64,000 nucleotides of DNA from Nitratireductor basaltis (GCF_000733725.1 NZ_JMQM01000002.1:558001-622000), one strand, 5' to 3'; shown: positions 1 through 10,302, numbered from the stretch's first letter. Program-made: numbers and translations. Notes: generated by a model from the letters alone, not told the origin.

Positions 1-589
1 CAAGTTCACGCTTGTGGCTGCGACAACGCGTCTTGGCCTTCTGACGACGCCGCTGCGCGACCGCTTCGGCATTCCGGTTCGGCTTGATTTCTACACGGTC
101 GACGAGTTGCAGCATATCGTGACCCGCGGCGCGCGTATTCTGGGACTGCCCATGGCGGAAGATGGCGCGGAGGAGATCGCCCGCCGCGCGCGGGGGACGC
201 CTCGTATCGCCGGGCGCCTGCTACGTCGCGTGCGCGACTTTGCAGCCGTTGCGGGCGCCGAGAAGGTCACACGCGAGGTAGCCGATCAGGCATTGTCACG
301 GCTCGAAGTGGATTCCATGGGGCTCGATCAGCTCGACCGGCGTTACCTGACGATGATCACCTCGAATTTTGGCGGCGGACCGGTGGGAATCGAGACCATT
401 GCAGCAGCCCTTTCCGAGCCGCGCGATGCCATCGAGGACATAATCGAGCCCTATCTCATTCAACAGGGATTCATCCAGCGCACGCCGCGCGGGCGTGTTC
501 TGACCGCGCGCGCATGGCAGCATATGGGACTTGAGCCGCCGCAGGCCGTCACCGCCACCCAGATCAATCTTTTCCAGGAGGAGGATTGA
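1..589 (+). CDS. ruvB: Holliday junction branch migration ATPase RuvB, C-terminal part
   Basis: RuvB is the hexameric AAA+ motor that, with RuvA, moves Holliday junctions during recombination and repair. Only the last 195 residues lie in the window; the frame is open from base 2 and the family is about 340-350 residues, so the Walker motifs are outside. Visible are the conserved segment [16 protein letters not shown] (motif region ending in the sensor/arginine-finger part of the ATPase), the lid domain, and the C-terminal winged-helix DNA-binding domain ([39 protein letters not shown]). Its TGA stop overlaps the ATG of ybgC by one base, so the two are translationally coupled, the usual ruvCAB-ybgC-tol arrangement of alphaproteobacteria. 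Confidence 0.97.
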   Translation, partial: KFTLVAATTRLGLLTTPLRDRFGIPVRLDFYTVDELQHIVTRGARILGLPMAEDGAEEIARRARGTPRIAGRLLRRVRDFAAVAGAEKVTREVADQALSRLEVDSMGLDQLDRRYLTMITSNFGGGPVGIETIAAALSEPRDAIEDIIEPYLIQQGFIQRTPRGRVLTARAWQHMGLEPPQAVTATQINLFQEED

Positions 590-1041
590 TGGCTGGCGAA
601 AACGAGCTGGCGGGCGAGCTGACTGGCGAAGGTCACCGCTATCGGGCGCGCGTCTATTTCGCCGACACGGACTTCACGGGCGTTGTCTATCACGCGCGCT
701 ATCTGGAATTTCTGGAGCGCGGACGCTCGGACTTTCTGCGGCTTGCCGGTGTGCACCACACGGAGCTTGAAGAAGGCAAGCATGGTGGCGAAAAACTTGC
801 CTGGATCGTCAGGCGCATGGAGATCGATTTCGTCCAGCCGGCGCGCATCGACGACGTCATGACAATCGAGACAAAGGTCGAGCGGCTTTCGGGCGCGCGC
901 ATCTATATGGCGCAGACCATCCATCGTGACGATACGCTGCTGATCAGGGCGCGTGTCGAAGCCGCAATCATCAGCGCCAGCGGCAAGCCACGTCGCTTCC
1001 CGAAGCAATGGGCAGCAGCTTTTCTTGGTGAAGCGGGATAA
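589..1041 (+). CDS. ybgC: Tol-Pal-associated acyl-CoA thioesterase YbgC
   Basis: A cytoplasmic hot-dog fold thioesterase of 150 residues, normal length for the family. The signature DTDFTGVVYHARYLEF near residues 25-40 holds the active-site aspartate and the 4HBT-type substrate loop. Known relatives hydrolyse short-chain or ACP-linked acyl groups and associate with phospholipid enzymes; the exact substrate here is inferred. The ATG at 589 is chosen because an AGGAGGAGGA Shine-Dalgarno lies just upstream inside ruvB; a TTG one codon earlier is less likely. It is the first gene of the tol-pal cluster, followed by a 258-bp spacer before tolQ. Confidence 0.93.
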   Translation: MAGENELAGELTGEGHRYRARVYFADTDFTGVVYHARYLEFLERGRSDFLRLAGVHHTELEEGKHGGEKLAWIVRRMEIDFVQPARIDDVMTIETKVERLSGARIYMAQTIHRDDTLLIRARVEAAIISASGKPRRFPKQWAAAFLGEAG

Positions 1042-1099
1042 TCTTCTTCTCGACGGAAATTGATCTCGTATCCGCGATTCCGCAGCGTCAGCGTAACGC

Positions 1100-1114
1100 T
1101 TAATTAACCATAAA
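1100..1114 (+). promoter_or_regulatory. Weak CtrA-like site upstream of tolQ
   Basis: TTAA, seven bases, then TAAA, with an embedded TTAACCAT half-site. This is one mismatch from the TTAA-N7-TTAA box bound by the cell-cycle regulator CtrA. The site lies in the 258-bp gap between ybgC and tolQ, in which I see no other gene. Cell-cycle control of Tol-Pal would make sense for a division-linked envelope system, but this is inference. Confidence 0.25.
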
Positions 1115-1299
1115 GCCTCAAGACATTGAGCGGTATGGCCAAGGCCCATTGCGCCTTCCTTTTAACAAAATTGAAGGAAAGAAGAGCGCTGAGCAAGGCC
1201 CGCTGGGGACGCTTTCTGCTGCTGGAATGGCAGGGAGGCGAGTGGGCGGGGACGTGAAGTCAGATAAATGCTGCCCTTATCTTACGAGGACGAAGTTTC

Positions 1300-2016
1300 A
1301 TGGAAAGTATAGCGCTCAACGCGCCGGGTGGTGACTTGTCGATCTGGTCGTTGTTTTGGGAAGCGGGCTGGGTGGTGAAGCTCGTCATGATCGGGCTTCT
1401 GGTCGCCTCGGTCTGGTGCTGGGCCATCATCATCGACAAGCTGGTGTCATTCGCGCGGATGCGCATGGCGCTCAACCGCTTCGAGCAGGTGTTCTGGTCC
1501 GGCCAGTCGCTGGAAGAACTCTATCGCTCGCTTTCGGAGCGCAAGACCACCGGCATGGGATCCATCTTCGTGGCTGCCATGCGCGAATGGAAGAAGAGTT
1601 TCGAAAAAGGTGCGCGTTCGCCCCACGGCCTGCAAATGCGTATCGACAAGGCCATGGATCTGGCGCTTGCCCGCGAGATGGAACGGCTTGAGGGCCGGCT
1701 CGGCTTTCTGGCCTCCATCGGTTCGGCAGCGCCATTTATCGGTCTGTTTGGTACCGTCGTTGGTATCATGACGTCCTTCCAGGCCATTGCCGGATCGAAA
1801 TCCACCAATCTTGCGGTCGTCGCTCCGGGTATCGCCGAGGCGCTGCTGGCAACCGCGATCGGTCTGCTTGCCGCCATTCCCGCCGTCATCGGCTACAACA
1901 AGCTGACTTCCGACGCAGGCAAGATCGGCGCGCGGATGGAAGGCTTTGCCGATGAGTTCTCGGCCATACTCTCGCGGCAAATCGATGAAAAGGTCGCGCC
2001 CCGTAATCAGGGCTGA
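1300..2016 (+). CDS. tolQ: Tol-Pal system protein TolQ
   Basis: An inner-membrane proton-channel subunit of the TolQRA motor, homologous to ExbB and MotA. It has 238 residues and three membrane segments: about 21-43 (VVKLVMIGLLVASVWCW), about 135-158 (FLASIGSAAPFIGLFGTVVG) and about 176-200 (APGIAEALLATAIGLLAAI). The second and third carry the family's conserved small residues and the channel-lining polar positions. The ATG at 1300 follows a cGAGGA ribosome site. TolR starts 12 bases downstream, so tolQ, tolR and tolA form one transcript. TolQRA uses the proton gradient to drive Pal relocation and outer-membrane constriction at division. Confidence 0.96.
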   Translation: MESIALNAPGGDLSIWSLFWEAGWVVKLVMIGLLVASVWCWAIIIDKLVSFARMRMALNRFEQVFWSGQSLEELYRSLSERKTTGMGSIFVAAMREWKKSFEKGARSPHGLQMRIDKAMDLALAREMERLEGRLGFLASIGSAAPFIGLFGTVVGIMTSFQAIAGSKSTNLAVVAPGIAEALLATAIGLLAAIPAVIGYNKLTSDAGKIGARMEGFADEFSAILSRQIDEKVAPRNQG

Positions 2017-2028
2017 GGAGCAACTAGC

Positions 2029-2478
2029 ATGGGCATGTCGGTAGGCGCCCCTCGCGGGGCCGGTGGACACAGAAGGCGCGGCCGCAAGCAGGCGCTGATG
2101 TCGGAAATCAACGTCACGCCCTTCGTGGACGTGATGCTGGTGCTTCTCATCATCTTCATGGTTGCAGCACCGTTGATGACGGTGGGCGTGCCGATCGACC
2201 TGCCGGAGACGCAGGCAAAGGCGCTCAACTCCGACACACAGCCGATCACGGTGTCGGTGAACAATGAAGGGCAGATTTTCCTTCAGGAGACTGAAATACC
2301 GATTGACGAGGTCGTGCCGAAGCTCGAGGCCATTGCACAGGCAGGCTACGAAGAGCGCATCTATGTACGCGGCGACAAGGCGGCCGACTACGGAACGGTC
2401 ATGCGTGTGATGGCACGAATTTCGGCTGCCGGTTTCCGCAATCTCGGTCTCGTTACTCTCCAGGAACAGGACACCTAA
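2029..2478 (+). CDS. tolR: Tol-Pal system protein TolR (ExbD family)
   Basis: A 149-residue protein with a single membrane helix (about 32-50, FVDVMLVLLIIFMVAAP) that carries the essential proton-coupling aspartate of the ExbD/TolR family in the VTPFVDVMLVLL motif. A short arginine-rich cytoplasmic tail precedes it, and a periplasmic domain rich in beta strands follows (IYVRGDKAADYGTVMRVM is the typical ExbD C-terminal motif). It works with TolQ as the stator of the TolA motor. tolA follows after a 4-base gap. Confidence 0.96.
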   Translation: MGMSVGAPRGAGGHRRRGRKQALMSEINVTPFVDVMLVLLIIFMVAAPLMTVGVPIDLPETQAKALNSDTQPITVSVNNEGQIFLQETEIPIDEVVPKLEAIAQAGYEERIYVRGDKAADYGTVMRVMARISAAGFRNLGLVTLQEQDT

Positions 2479-2482
2479 GGTC

Positions 2483-3541
2483 ATGAAGGCGGGGCTTGCC
2501 ACATCGGTTGCTTTGCATGCTGCGATGCTGGGCTTCGGTCTGTTCACGCTGTCGGCACCCCGTGCCTTCGAGGTGGCGGATGTCGAGGCGCTGCCGGTGG
2601 ACATCATTCCTGTCGATGCGCTGACGCAAATACAGGAAGGCCAGAAGGAAGCGCCGAAGCTGGACAAGCCTGCGCCCACGCCGACCGAACGGCCTGACCC
2701 CGTCGAGGACGCGGTCAAGGTCGGAGAAGCAGATCAGGACCAGGAAGCACCGCCGACACCGGAAACCAAGCCCCAACCTGTCGAGCAGGCCGCAGAGCCT
2801 CCGCCTGCGCCCAAGCCCACGCCCAAACCGGCTGAAAAGCCGGTCGAGGAGCCAAAGGTTGCCGAAACCCAGCCGCAGCCGGCACCTGAACCCGAGCGCG
2901 AGCCGGAAGCGCAGCCGCGTCAGGAAGTAACGCCCGAGCCGACTTCCGAGCCGCTGGTCGCGGAAAATCCGGTGGAAGAGAGCTTGAAGCTGCCGGACAG
3001 CGCACCGGTGCCGCAGGCTCGTCCGCAACCGCCCAAGCCGCAGACCGCCAAGGCGCCGGAACGCCAGAAGGCCGAAGAAAAGCCTGCGCAGCAGCAGGCG
3101 CAGAAGAGCGAGAAATCGGAATCCGAGGTCCTCGACCAGGTGGCCGCACTCCTGAACAAGGAGAAGGCTTCCGGTGGCGGGGCCAAGCGTTCACAGGAAC
3201 AGGCTTCGCTCGGTGGCGAGAGCAAAACGGCTGGTGAAAAGCTGACGCAGAGCGAGATGGACGCCCTTCGCGGCCAGATCCAGCGTTGCTGGAACGTTCC
3301 GGCCGGTGCGCTGGATGCCGAGAATCTTCGGGTTTCCGTGAAGTTCAAACTGGATCCGAGCGGCGCAGTCGACGGATCACCTGAAATCATCTCCGGGGGC
3401 AGTGGTTCGACCGTGGAGCGCGCTGCAGCAGCATCGGCACGTCGTGCCATCCTGCAATGTGCGCCCTATAACCTGCCTGCCGACAAATACAGTGCCTGGG
3501 CAGACGTCATCGTGAATTTCGATCCATCTGACATGTTCTGA
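2483..3541 (+). CDS. tolA: Cell envelope integrity protein TolA
   Basis: TolA links the inner-membrane TolQR motor to TolB and Pal in the outer membrane. The protein has 352 residues: an N-terminal membrane anchor (about 6-23, [17 protein letters not shown]), a long proline-, glutamate- and lysine-rich periplasmic region (about 50-230) of low sequence complexity, and a C-terminal TonB/TolA-like domain ([15 protein letters not shown] to the end) with the two cysteines (CW and QCAPY) seen in alphaproteobacterial TolA proteins. The middle segment is not the long alanine-rich helix of the E. coli protein but a Pro-rich spacer, common in Rhizobiales. Identity rests on the position between tolR and tolB together with the C-terminal domain. 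Confidence 0.92.
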   Translation: MKAGLATSVALHAAMLGFGLFTLSAPRAFEVADVEALPVDIIPVDALTQIQEGQKEAPKLDKPAPTPTERPDPVEDAVKVGEADQDQEAPPTPETKPQPVEQAAEPPPAPKPTPKPAEKPVEEPKVAETQPQPAPEPEREPEAQPRQEVTPEPTSEPLVAENPVEESLKLPDSAPVPQARPQPPKPQTAKAPERQKAEEKPAQQQAQKSEKSESEVLDQVAALLNKEKASGGGAKRSQEQASLGGESKTAGEKLTQSEMDALRGQIQRCWNVPAGALDAENLRVSVKFKLDPSGAVDGSPEIISGGSGSTVERAAAASARRAILQCAPYNLPADKYSAWADVIVNFDPSDMF

Positions 3542-3582
3542 CGGACCTGACCGGCGAAATGGAAACAGAGAGGCAATTGCTG

Positions 3583-4899
3583 ATGCGAAATATCCTCAAG
3601 GCATCCCTGGCCATCGCGGTCTTTGCCGCTGCGATGATCGGCATGGCTTCAACACCGGCGCGTGCGCTGGTGGAAATCGATGTGAACAAGGGCGTGGTAG
3701 AGCCCACACCGATTGCAGTGACCGACTTTCTGTCCGGTGACAGCAAGGGCGCGGATATCAGCGGCGTGATTGCCGCGGACCTGCGGCGCTCCGGCCTGTT
3801 TGCTCCGATCGACAAGGCTGCCTTCATCGAGAAGATCTCGAACCCGGATGTTGCTCCGCGTTTCGAGGACTGGAAGGTTCTGAACGCGCAGGCCGTCGTC
3901 ACCGGTCGCGTCACACAGGAGGCCGATGGCCGCCTGCGTGCCGAATTCCGCCTGTGGGATACCTTTACGGGGCAGCAGCTTGTCGGCGAACAGCTATTCG
4001 CGGATGCCAAGAACTGGCGTCGTATCGCCCATATCATTGCCGACACGATCTACGAACAGTTTACCGGCGAGAAGGGCTATTTCGACAGTCGCATCGCATT
4101 CGTCGCGGAGTCCGGTCCGAAGGACAATCGCGTCAAGCGCCTGGCCATCATGGATCAGGACGGAGCCAATCTGATCTATCTCAGCAACGGCAATTCCATC
4201 GTCCTGACGCCGCGATTTTCGCCGCAACAGCAAGAACTGACCTACATGTCCTACGAAAGCGGTCAGCCTCAGGTGTATCTCCTGCGCATCGAGACCGGCC
4301 AGCGCGAGCTGGTTGGCAATTTCCCGGGCATGACATTTGCACCGCGCTTTTCGCCCAATGGCGACAAGGTGATCATGAGCCTGCTGCGCGATGATGGTAA
4401 TTCGAATATCTTCACCATGGATCTGCGTACCCGTGCTACTGCGCGCCTGACGGATACGAACGCCATCGACACCTCGCCTTCCTATTCGCCGGACGGCAGC
4501 CAGATCGTCTTCACCTCCGACCGTGGCGGGCGTGCACAGATCTATGTGATGGGTGCAGACGGCAGCAATCAGCGCCGCATTTCTTTCGGAAACGGTTCGT
4601 ACTCAACACCGGTATGGTCGCCGCGTGGTGACCTGATCGCCTTCACCAAGCAGAGCGGCGGCGAGTTCCAGATCGGGGTCATGCGCACGGACGGATCGGG
4701 CGAGCGCATTCTCACCTCCGGCTATCTGCAGGAAGGCCCCACCTGGTCACCCAATGGCCGCGTGATCATGTTCTTCCGTCAAGCGGCAGGTGCAGGTGGG
4801 CCGAAGCTTCACTCGATCGATCTGACCGGTCGCAACGAGCAGCAAATCCCGACGCCCGACTTCGCGTCTGATCCAGCCTGGTCACCATTGCGCAACTGA
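3583..4899 (+). CDS. tolB: Tol-Pal system periplasmic beta-propeller TolB
   Basis: TolB is the periplasmic partner that binds Pal and TolA. I place the start at ATG 3583 because AGAGAGG lies 9 bases upstream and the protein then opens with a clean signal peptide ending in STPARA before LVEIDVNKG; an in-frame ATG at 3559 would add eight residues ahead of it and lacks such a site. The mature protein has an N-terminal alpha/beta domain followed by a propeller with repeated [30 protein letters not shown] motifs. The 438-residue length is normal. It lies 41 bases after tolA and should be co-transcribed with it. Confidence 0.96.
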   Translation: MRNILKASLAIAVFAAAMIGMASTPARALVEIDVNKGVVEPTPIAVTDFLSGDSKGADISGVIAADLRRSGLFAPIDKAAFIEKISNPDVAPRFEDWKVLNAQAVVTGRVTQEADGRLRAEFRLWDTFTGQQLVGEQLFADAKNWRRIAHIIADTIYEQFTGEKGYFDSRIAFVAESGPKDNRVKRLAIMDQDGANLIYLSNGNSIVLTPRFSPQQQELTYMSYESGQPQVYLLRIETGQRELVGNFPGMTFAPRFSPNGDKVIMSLLRDDGNSNIFTMDLRTRATARLTDTNAIDTSPSYSPDGSQIVFTSDRGGRAQIYVMGADGSNQRRISFGNGSYSTPVWSPRGDLIAFTKQSGGEFQIGVMRTDGSGERILTSGYLQEGPTWSPNGRVIMFFRQAAGAGGPKLHSIDLTGRNEQQIPTPDFASDPAWSPLRN

Positions 4900-4943
4900 T
4901 TGCCGCCTTTCAGCCGCATTTGACAGTAGGTATGCCACATAAC

Positions 4944-4963
4944 GGAGCTGCTTCGGCAGCTTC
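4944..4963 (+). other. UUCG-capped hairpin between tolB and pal
   Basis: GG-AGCTGC-TTCG-GCAGCT-TC forms an 8-bp stem with a stable UUCG tetraloop. No T-run follows, so it is not a standard terminator; it may protect the upstream tolB mRNA end or act as a processing site. A weak CTTGAG/CTATGG pair 15 bp apart at 5019-5045 could supply a separate pal promoter. Confidence 0.4.
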
Positions 4964-5092
4964 GTAGAGGGGGAGAGGGGCCAGGACAACAGACGGCAAC
5001 CTTTCCTTAACCGTGTTTCTTGAGAGCTCCTTAACTTTGCTATGGTTACTGGAGCCTGAAGCAGTTCACCTGTATTTTAAGGAGAGACGGCA

Positions 5093-5611
5093 ATGCGCCG
5101 TATCGCAGCCCTAACGAAAAATCCCGCTATCATCGTGCTTTTCACAGCCTTGGCCGTTGCCGGCTGTCGCTCGAAGCAGCAGGTGCCGAACAATGCCGCC
5201 GAGCTTGGCCTTGGCGCAGGTGCGGGCACTTCCGCGGCTACGCCCGGCTCCACTCAGGAGTTCACCGTCACCGTCGGCGACCGCATCTTCTTCGACACCG
5301 ACTCGACGCTGATCCGTGCCGATGCACAGGCGACGCTTGCCCGCCAGGCACAGTGGCTCAACCGGTATTCCAACTACTCGATCACGCTGGAAGGCCATGC
5401 CGACGAGCGCGGCACGCGTGAGTATAACCTGGCGCTTGGTGCCCGACGTGCTGCCGCCGCGCGTGACTACCTCGTCAGCCAGGGTGTTGCGGCCAACCGC
5501 ATTCGCACGATCTCCTACGGCAAGGAGCGGCCCGTGGCGACGTGCGATGACATTTCCTGCTGGTCGCAGAACCGCCGCGCGGTCACCGTTCTCAACGGTG
5601 CGGGCAGCTAG
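5093..5611 (+). CDS. pal: Peptidoglycan-associated lipoprotein Pal
   Basis: An outer-membrane lipoprotein that binds peptidoglycan and is pulled by the Tol motor. A lipoprotein signal peptide ends in the lipobox LAVAGC, so Cys25 would be lipidated. A short linker leads to an OmpA-like domain with the motif FFDTDSTLI, the peptidoglycan-binding signature HADERGTREYNLALGARRA and the NRRAVTVL tail. The 172-residue length is standard. The ATG follows AAGGAGAG closely. A strong terminator follows at 5639, so pal ends the tol transcript and cpoB has its own promoter. Confidence 0.97.
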   Translation: MRRIAALTKNPAIIVLFTALAVAGCRSKQQVPNNAAELGLGAGAGTSAATPGSTQEFTVTVGDRIFFDTDSTLIRADAQATLARQAQWLNRYSNYSITLEGHADERGTREYNLALGARRAAAARDYLVSQGVAANRIRTISYGKERPVATCDDISCWSQNRRAVTVLNGAGS

Positions 5612-5638
5612 TTCCCGATCCATCGGACCAGATGAACC

Positions 5639-5666
5639 AAAGGCGGTGCTGCGGCGCCGCCTTTTT
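5639..5666 (+). terminator. Rho-independent terminator after pal
   Basis: AAAGGCGG pairs with CCGCCTTTT around a GC-rich loop and is followed by five T residues. Confidence 0.85.
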
Positions 5667-5798
5667 CCGTTCTATGCGGGTTTTGGCTGATCTTGGGTAA
5701 TACAATCAAAATTTGGCCGAAGTCTCGCGCCCTGTTAAAAGGACTGGCGGTCGCGTGTTGGCCGTGATCTCGAGCCGTTTTCTGGAGAAAGAGACGAA

Positions 5799-6752
5799 AT
5801 GCCATTTCGCATTAGCGTGTTACGTGCCGGACTGCTGCCACTTGTTCTAGCCATCGCAGCCGGTTCTGCGAGTGCTGGCGGGCTGCATCCCGTGCCGAAG
5901 ATGCAGGTGGGGGCGCAGGATGCACCGATCATTCAGGTGCAAGCGGTGGATCCGCGTGTTTCCGCACTTCAGGAAGAAGTGCGCCGCCTCACCGGGCTGG
6001 TGGAAGAATTGAATTTCCAGCTCTTGCAGACACAGGATGAAATCCGCCGGATGAAGGAAGACAACGAGTTCCGCTTCCAGGAACTTGAGGGAAAGCAGAC
6101 CGATGCCGGCTCGTCAGCCGGTTCTTCTTCCACGCAGACGGCGCAAACGCCTGATGCGGGGAATACCAATCCGGATGCCGGTGGCTCTGCCACCGCATCT
6201 GCGCCTTCCTCGACCGGAGAAGCGCCGCAGACGGGCGAACCACCGCGCACGCTGGGCTCCATCACCTTCGACGAGAACGGGAACATTGTCGCCGGGGACA
6301 ACGAGGTCCCGATGGACATGCTCCCCGACGGCGAGCCGTCAGCCGAAGTCGCCGCTCTGCCCGAGACGAGCAGCCCGGATGAGCTTTATCGCAACTCCTA
6401 CGAATTCATCCTGTCTGGTGATTACAAGACCGCTGAAGCCGGTTTCCGCCAATATATCGATCAGTATTCAGGTGAGGAACACGAGGCAGACGCGAAGTTC
6501 TGGCTGGGAGAAGCGCTTCTCGGGCAGGATCGCCACCGCGAGGCAGCGGAAGTCCTCTTGCAGGCAAGCCGCGCACATCCTTCCGCCAACAAGGCGCCCG
6601 AAATGCTCTTGAAGCTTGGTATCGCGCTTGCAGCGATGAACCAGCGTGATGTGGCATGTGCCACCTATAGCGAGATAGGCCAGCGTTATCCGCAGGCTTC
6701 CGATGCGCTGAAGCAGCGCGTCGAGGAAGAACGGTCTTTCGCCGGCTGTTGA
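5799..6752 (+). CDS. cpoB: Tol-Pal-associated periplasmic protein CpoB/YbgF
   Basis: CpoB coordinates peptidoglycan synthesis with Tol-dependent outer-membrane constriction in the periplasm. The 317-residue protein has a signal peptide (ending around GSASA), an N-terminal coiled coil (SALQEEVRRLTGLVEELNFQ region, about 50-100) that trimerises in homologues, a Ser/Ala/Thr-rich low-complexity linker (about 105-150), and three C-terminal TPR-like repeats (LYRNSYEFILSGDYKTAEAG, DAKFWLGEALLGQDRHREAA, KAPEMLLKLGIALAAM). The ATG follows a GGAGAAAGAGA site. tilS starts 9 bases downstream. Confidence 0.94.
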   Translation: MPFRISVLRAGLLPLVLAIAAGSASAGGLHPVPKMQVGAQDAPIIQVQAVDPRVSALQEEVRRLTGLVEELNFQLLQTQDEIRRMKEDNEFRFQELEGKQTDAGSSAGSSSTQTAQTPDAGNTNPDAGGSATASAPSSTGEAPQTGEPPRTLGSITFDENGNIVAGDNEVPMDMLPDGEPSAEVAALPETSSPDELYRNSYEFILSGDYKTAEAGFRQYIDQYSGEEHEADAKFWLGEALLGQDRHREAAEVLLQASRAHPSANKAPEMLLKLGIALAAMNQRDVACATYSEIGQRYPQASDALKQRVEEERSFAGC

Positions 6753-6761
6753 GCCGAGAGC

Positions 6762-8039
6762 GTGATCCGTTTCCACGAGACTTTCGACAGATTGACATTG
6801 CAGCCGGGAGAGCCCGTTGTCGTTGCTGTTTCGGGCGGCAGTGACTCCTTGGCGATGCTTCTGCTGCTGCAGGACCATTTGCGGCGTTCAGGCCGGTCCT
6901 GGAAGGTGCAGGCCGTCACGGTCGATCATGGACTGCGTGAGGCTTCCGCAGGCGAAGCCGAAGATGTTGCCCGGTTGTGCGACGCTTACGGAATAGGCCA
7001 CCGCGTGATGCGATGGCAGGAGGAGAAGCCTGCAGCCGGTGTAATGGCTGCAGCTCGAGAGGCGCGTATGGCCTTGCTTGCGCAAGCGGCGCATGAATGC
7101 GGCGCGAGGGTTGTCCTCGTGGGGCATACGGCGGATGACCAGGCCGAGACGGTTGTGATGCGCAAGGCGCGCGGCCACGGGCGCGGTCTGGCGGGGATCG
7201 CACCTGCGAGCCTTTTTCGGCAGCAGGTCTGGTTCGTGAGGCCTCTTCTGAATATTCGCCGGCAGGAATTGCGCGGCTGGCTGCATGCTCGCGGCATCCG
7301 CTGGATCGATGACCCAAGCAACGAAAACATTTCCTTCGAACGCGTTGCCACGCGCCGGCATCTTGCTGGCGCAGATATCTCCGGGGTGCTGGCAGAGCAA
7401 CGTGCTTCAGCCGCAGCCCGTGAGGAGGAGAACATCAATCTGGCCGACTTCCTCGCCCTGCATCTCGGCATGGACGAGGAGGGGCGGCTCTTACTTTCAC
7501 GAAGTGCTCTAATGTCACTATCGCCTGGCCCGCGTGCCCTGTGCGTGCGCACCTTGTGCGCTGCGGCGGGCGGGGCCGAGCAATTGCCCGATGAGAACAG
7601 CGCTGCCCTGGTGCTTGAAAACATTTCGGCGGGAAGAGGCGCCAGTCTGGCCCGCGCGGTGATAAGCTGCAGGAAGGATGTGGTAAGGTTTGCACGGGAG
7701 CAGCGAAATCTGCTGCGGCTCGATCTTGCGGATGCGACACCCGACTGCCCCTTTGTCTGGGATGGGCGTTACGAGATCGTAGTTCGAAAGAAATTTGATG
7801 GGCAGCTGGGGGCTGGTGGGCGCTCGGCTCTGCCCGCAGCCTGGTTCAAAGGGGAGCAACTGGACAAAGTCGGGCAGGACGACATCTTTCACGCCAGGCC
7901 ACTCGTTGCGCCCTGGAGCCGCCTCCTGCCAAGCTTCGATCTGCCGCTTGCTGCCGCTATCGGCAATGTGATCGGCGCAGGTTTGCTGCCGCACTTGCCT
8001 CTGCAAGGCCACAATGGCAGGCAAGGCTTAACCGAATGA
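6762..8039 (+). CDS. tilS: tRNA(Ile)-lysidine synthase TilS
   Basis: TilS adds lysine to C34 of the CAU-anticodon tRNA-Ile so that it reads AUA instead of AUG. The PP-loop ATP-binding motif SGGSDS is at residues 24-29, and the family motifs VDHGLR, GHTADDQAETV and RPLLNIRRQELRGW follow. The C-terminal part is divergent, as is usual in alphaproteobacteria. The start is GTG at 6762, 9 bases after cpoB, with only a weak GAGAG ribosome site, which suggests low or coupled translation. It is essential in most bacteria. Confidence 0.94.
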   Translation: MIRFHETFDRLTLQPGEPVVVAVSGGSDSLAMLLLLQDHLRRSGRSWKVQAVTVDHGLREASAGEAEDVARLCDAYGIGHRVMRWQEEKPAAGVMAAAREARMALLAQAAHECGARVVLVGHTADDQAETVVMRKARGHGRGLAGIAPASLFRQQVWFVRPLLNIRRQELRGWLHARGIRWIDDPSNENISFERVATRRHLAGADISGVLAEQRASAAAREEENINLADFLALHLGMDEEGRLLLSRSALMSLSPGPRALCVRTLCAAAGGAEQLPDENSAALVLENISAGRGASLARAVISCRKDVVRFAREQRNLLRLDLADATPDCPFVWDGRYEIVVRKKFDGQLGAGGRSALPAAWFKGEQLDKVGQDDIFHARPLVAPWSRLLPSFDLPLAAAIGNVIGAGLLPHLPLQGHNGRQGLTE

Positions 8040-8132
8040 AGGAGATGCGCTTGGCAAGGCCATGTGCGCTCCCTATGTTAGATCAGATATGCAAATGACG
8101 TTGCCGGCCTCGGCGCACTCACGGGACGCTTT

Positions 8133-10070
8133 ATGAATCCGAACTACAGAAATTTCGCGCTGTGGGCGATAATCGCAGTGTTGCTCATAGCCCTGTTCAA
8201 CCTGTTTCAGGCGCCGCAGCAGCGCAGTGCTTCGCGCGATGTTGCCTATTCCGAATTCCTGCAGGACCTGTCCTCGGGCAGGGTGGATTCCGTTACGATC
8301 ACCGGCGACCGTATTACCGGCACCTATACGGACAACAAGCAGACCTTCCAGACCTATTCGCCGGGTGATGATTCACTCGTGCAGCGTCTTGAAGATCGCG
8401 GCGTGACGATCAATGCGCGACCCGAGAGCGACGGCTCCAATTCCTTGCTTGGTTATTTCATTTCGTGGCTGCCGATGATCCTGATCCTGGGCGTGTGGAT
8501 ATTCTTCATGCGCCAGATGCAGTCGGGTTCGGGCCGCGCGATGGGATTTGGCAAGTCAAAGGCCAAGCTTCTGACCGAAGCGCATGGTCGCGTGACCTTC
8601 CAGGACGTTGCCGGCGTCGATGAGGCCAAGGAAGACCTTGAAGAGATCGTTGAATTTTTGCGCGACCCGCAGAAGTTTCAGCGTCTTGGCGGAAAGATCC
8701 CGCGTGGTGTTCTGCTTGTCGGCCCTCCGGGAACGGGTAAGACCCTGCTTGCGCGCTCGGTGGCGGGCGAGGCGAATGTGCCTTTCTTCACGATTTCGGG
8801 TTCGGACTTTGTCGAAATGTTTGTCGGTGTCGGCGCCTCCCGCGTCCGCGACATGTTCGAGCAGGCCAAGAAGAACGCGCCCTGCATCATCTTCATCGAC
8901 GAAATCGATGCGGTGGGGCGTCATCGTGGTGCCGGCCTCGGCGGTGGCAATGACGAGCGCGAGCAGACGCTGAACCAGCTTCTGGTCGAAATGGACGGCT
9001 TCGAGGCGAATGAGGGTATCATCCTCATTGCTGCCACCAACCGTCCCGACGTCCTTGATCCCGCGCTTCTGCGTCCCGGTCGCTTCGACCGTCAGGTCGT
9101 TGTGCCGAACCCGGATGTTTCCGGCCGCGAGAAGATCCTGAAGGTTCATGTTCGCAATGTGCCGCTGGCCCCGAATGTGGACCTGAAGATTGTTGCGCGC
9201 GGCACGCCCGGTTTCTCCGGTGCCGATCTTGCCAATCTCGTCAACGAAGCTGCCCTCATGGCTGCCCGACGCAACAAGCGGCTGGTCACCATGCTGGAAT
9301 TCGAGGATGCCAAGGACAAGGTCATGATGGGTGCCGAGCGCCGCTCGCATGCCATGACGCAGGAGGAAAAGGAACTGACCGCCTATCACGAGGCAGGTCA
9401 TGCCATTGTTGCGCTGAACGTGCCCAAGGCAGATCCGGTGCACAAGGCCACGATCATTCCGCGCGGACGTGCGCTTGGCATGGTCATGCAGTTGCCCGAG
9501 GGCGACCGCTATTCGATGAGCTACAAGTGGATGATCTCGCGCCTTGCCATCATGATGGGTGGACGCGTTGCCGAAGAACTCAAATTCGGCAAGGAGAACA
9601 TTACGTCAGGCGCCTCCTCCGATATCGAGCAGGCCACCAAGCTTGCGCGCGCAATGGTGACCCAGTGGGGCTTTTCCGACGAGCTTGGGCAGGTGGCCTA
9701 TGGCGAGAACCAGGAAGAGGTCTTCCTTGGTCACTCCGTCGCGCGCCAGCAGAACATGTCGCAGGAGACGCAGCAGAAGATCGACAGCGAAGTTCGCCGT
9801 CTGATCGATGAGGCTTACGAGACCGCACGCGACATTCTCACGAAAAAGAACAAGGAATGGATCGCCATCGCCGAAGGTCTTCTCGAATACGAGACGCTTT
9901 CCGGTGACGAGATCCAGGCCATCATGCGCGGCGACAAGCCGTCCCGCGACATGGGTGACGACACGCCTCCTTCCCGCGGCTCAACCGTGCCCAAGGCCGG
10001 TGCGCGCAAGGAAGGCAAGAGTGGCGGAGAAGAACCCGATGCAGGCATGGAGCCCCAGCCGCAGGGCTAG
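8133..10070 (+). CDS. ftsH: ATP-dependent zinc metalloprotease FtsH
   Basis: A membrane-anchored AAA+ protease that degrades misassembled membrane proteins and regulators such as RpoH and LpxC. The 645-residue protein has two membrane helices (about 9-26 and about 107-127) flanking a periplasmic loop, Walker A GPPGTGKT at 197-204, Walker [13 protein letters not shown], a second region of homology ending in LRPGRFDR, and the zinc site HEAGH with H419, E420 and H423. A Pro/Gly-rich acidic tail closes it. The gene lies between tilS and glmM, the usual alphaproteobacterial order, and ends at a strong terminator. Confidence 0.98.
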   Translation: MNPNYRNFALWAIIAVLLIALFNLFQAPQQRSASRDVAYSEFLQDLSSGRVDSVTITGDRITGTYTDNKQTFQTYSPGDDSLVQRLEDRGVTINARPESDGSNSLLGYFISWLPMILILGVWIFFMRQMQSGSGRAMGFGKSKAKLLTEAHGRVTFQDVAGVDEAKEDLEEIVEFLRDPQKFQRLGGKIPRGVLLVGPPGTGKTLLARSVAGEANVPFFTISGSDFVEMFVGVGASRVRDMFEQAKKNAPCIIFIDEIDAVGRHRGAGLGGGNDEREQTLNQLLVEMDGFEANEGIILIAATNRPDVLDPALLRPGRFDRQVVVPNPDVSGREKILKVHVRNVPLAPNVDLKIVARGTPGFSGADLANLVNEAALMAARRNKRLVTMLEFEDAKDKVMMGAERRSHAMTQEEKELTAYHEAGHAIVALNVPKADPVHKATIIPRGRALGMVMQLPEGDRYSMSYKWMISRLAIMMGGRVAEELKFGKENITSGASSDIEQATKLARAMVTQWGFSDELGQVAYGENQEEVFLGHSVARQQNMSQETQQKIDSEVRRLIDEAYETARDILTKKNKEWIAIAEGLLEYETLSGDEIQAIMRGDKPSRDMGDDTPPSRGSTVPKAGARKEGKSGGEEPDAGMEPQPQG

Positions 10071-10094
10071 GCTCGCAGCCTTTCACACATATCG

Positions 10095-10128
10095 AGCGCT
10101 GCAACGTGATCGCGTTGCAGCGCTTTTC
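10095..10128 (+). terminator. Rho-independent terminator after ftsH
   Basis: A 12-bp perfect stem, AGCGCTGCAACG with CGTTGCAGCGCT, around a 6-base loop, followed by TTTTCTTTT. Confidence 0.9.
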
Positions 10129-10302
10129 TTTTGCGAGAAGCCGCTGTTAAGCTTTTGCAAACCATGCATGGCAAGCCGCTGTTCATAAGAGTGGTTTACA
10201 ACTTCTCACATAATGTGATGCCTCTTTGCCGCGCAATTTGTGGCAAAGGGTAGGGATTGCTTCGTGGGGAAGAGTTCCAAACCAGTTCAGGTACGAAACA
10301 CA

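Noticed and set aside
1149-1334. A 61-codon frame in the ybgC-tolQ gap.
   Set aside because: Weak composition, overlaps the tolQ start, no ribosome site; the gap is better explained as regulatory DNA.
1447-2718. A 423-codon frame antisense to tolQ, tolR and tolA.
   Set aside because: It spans three well-supported genes and has no ribosome site or domain.
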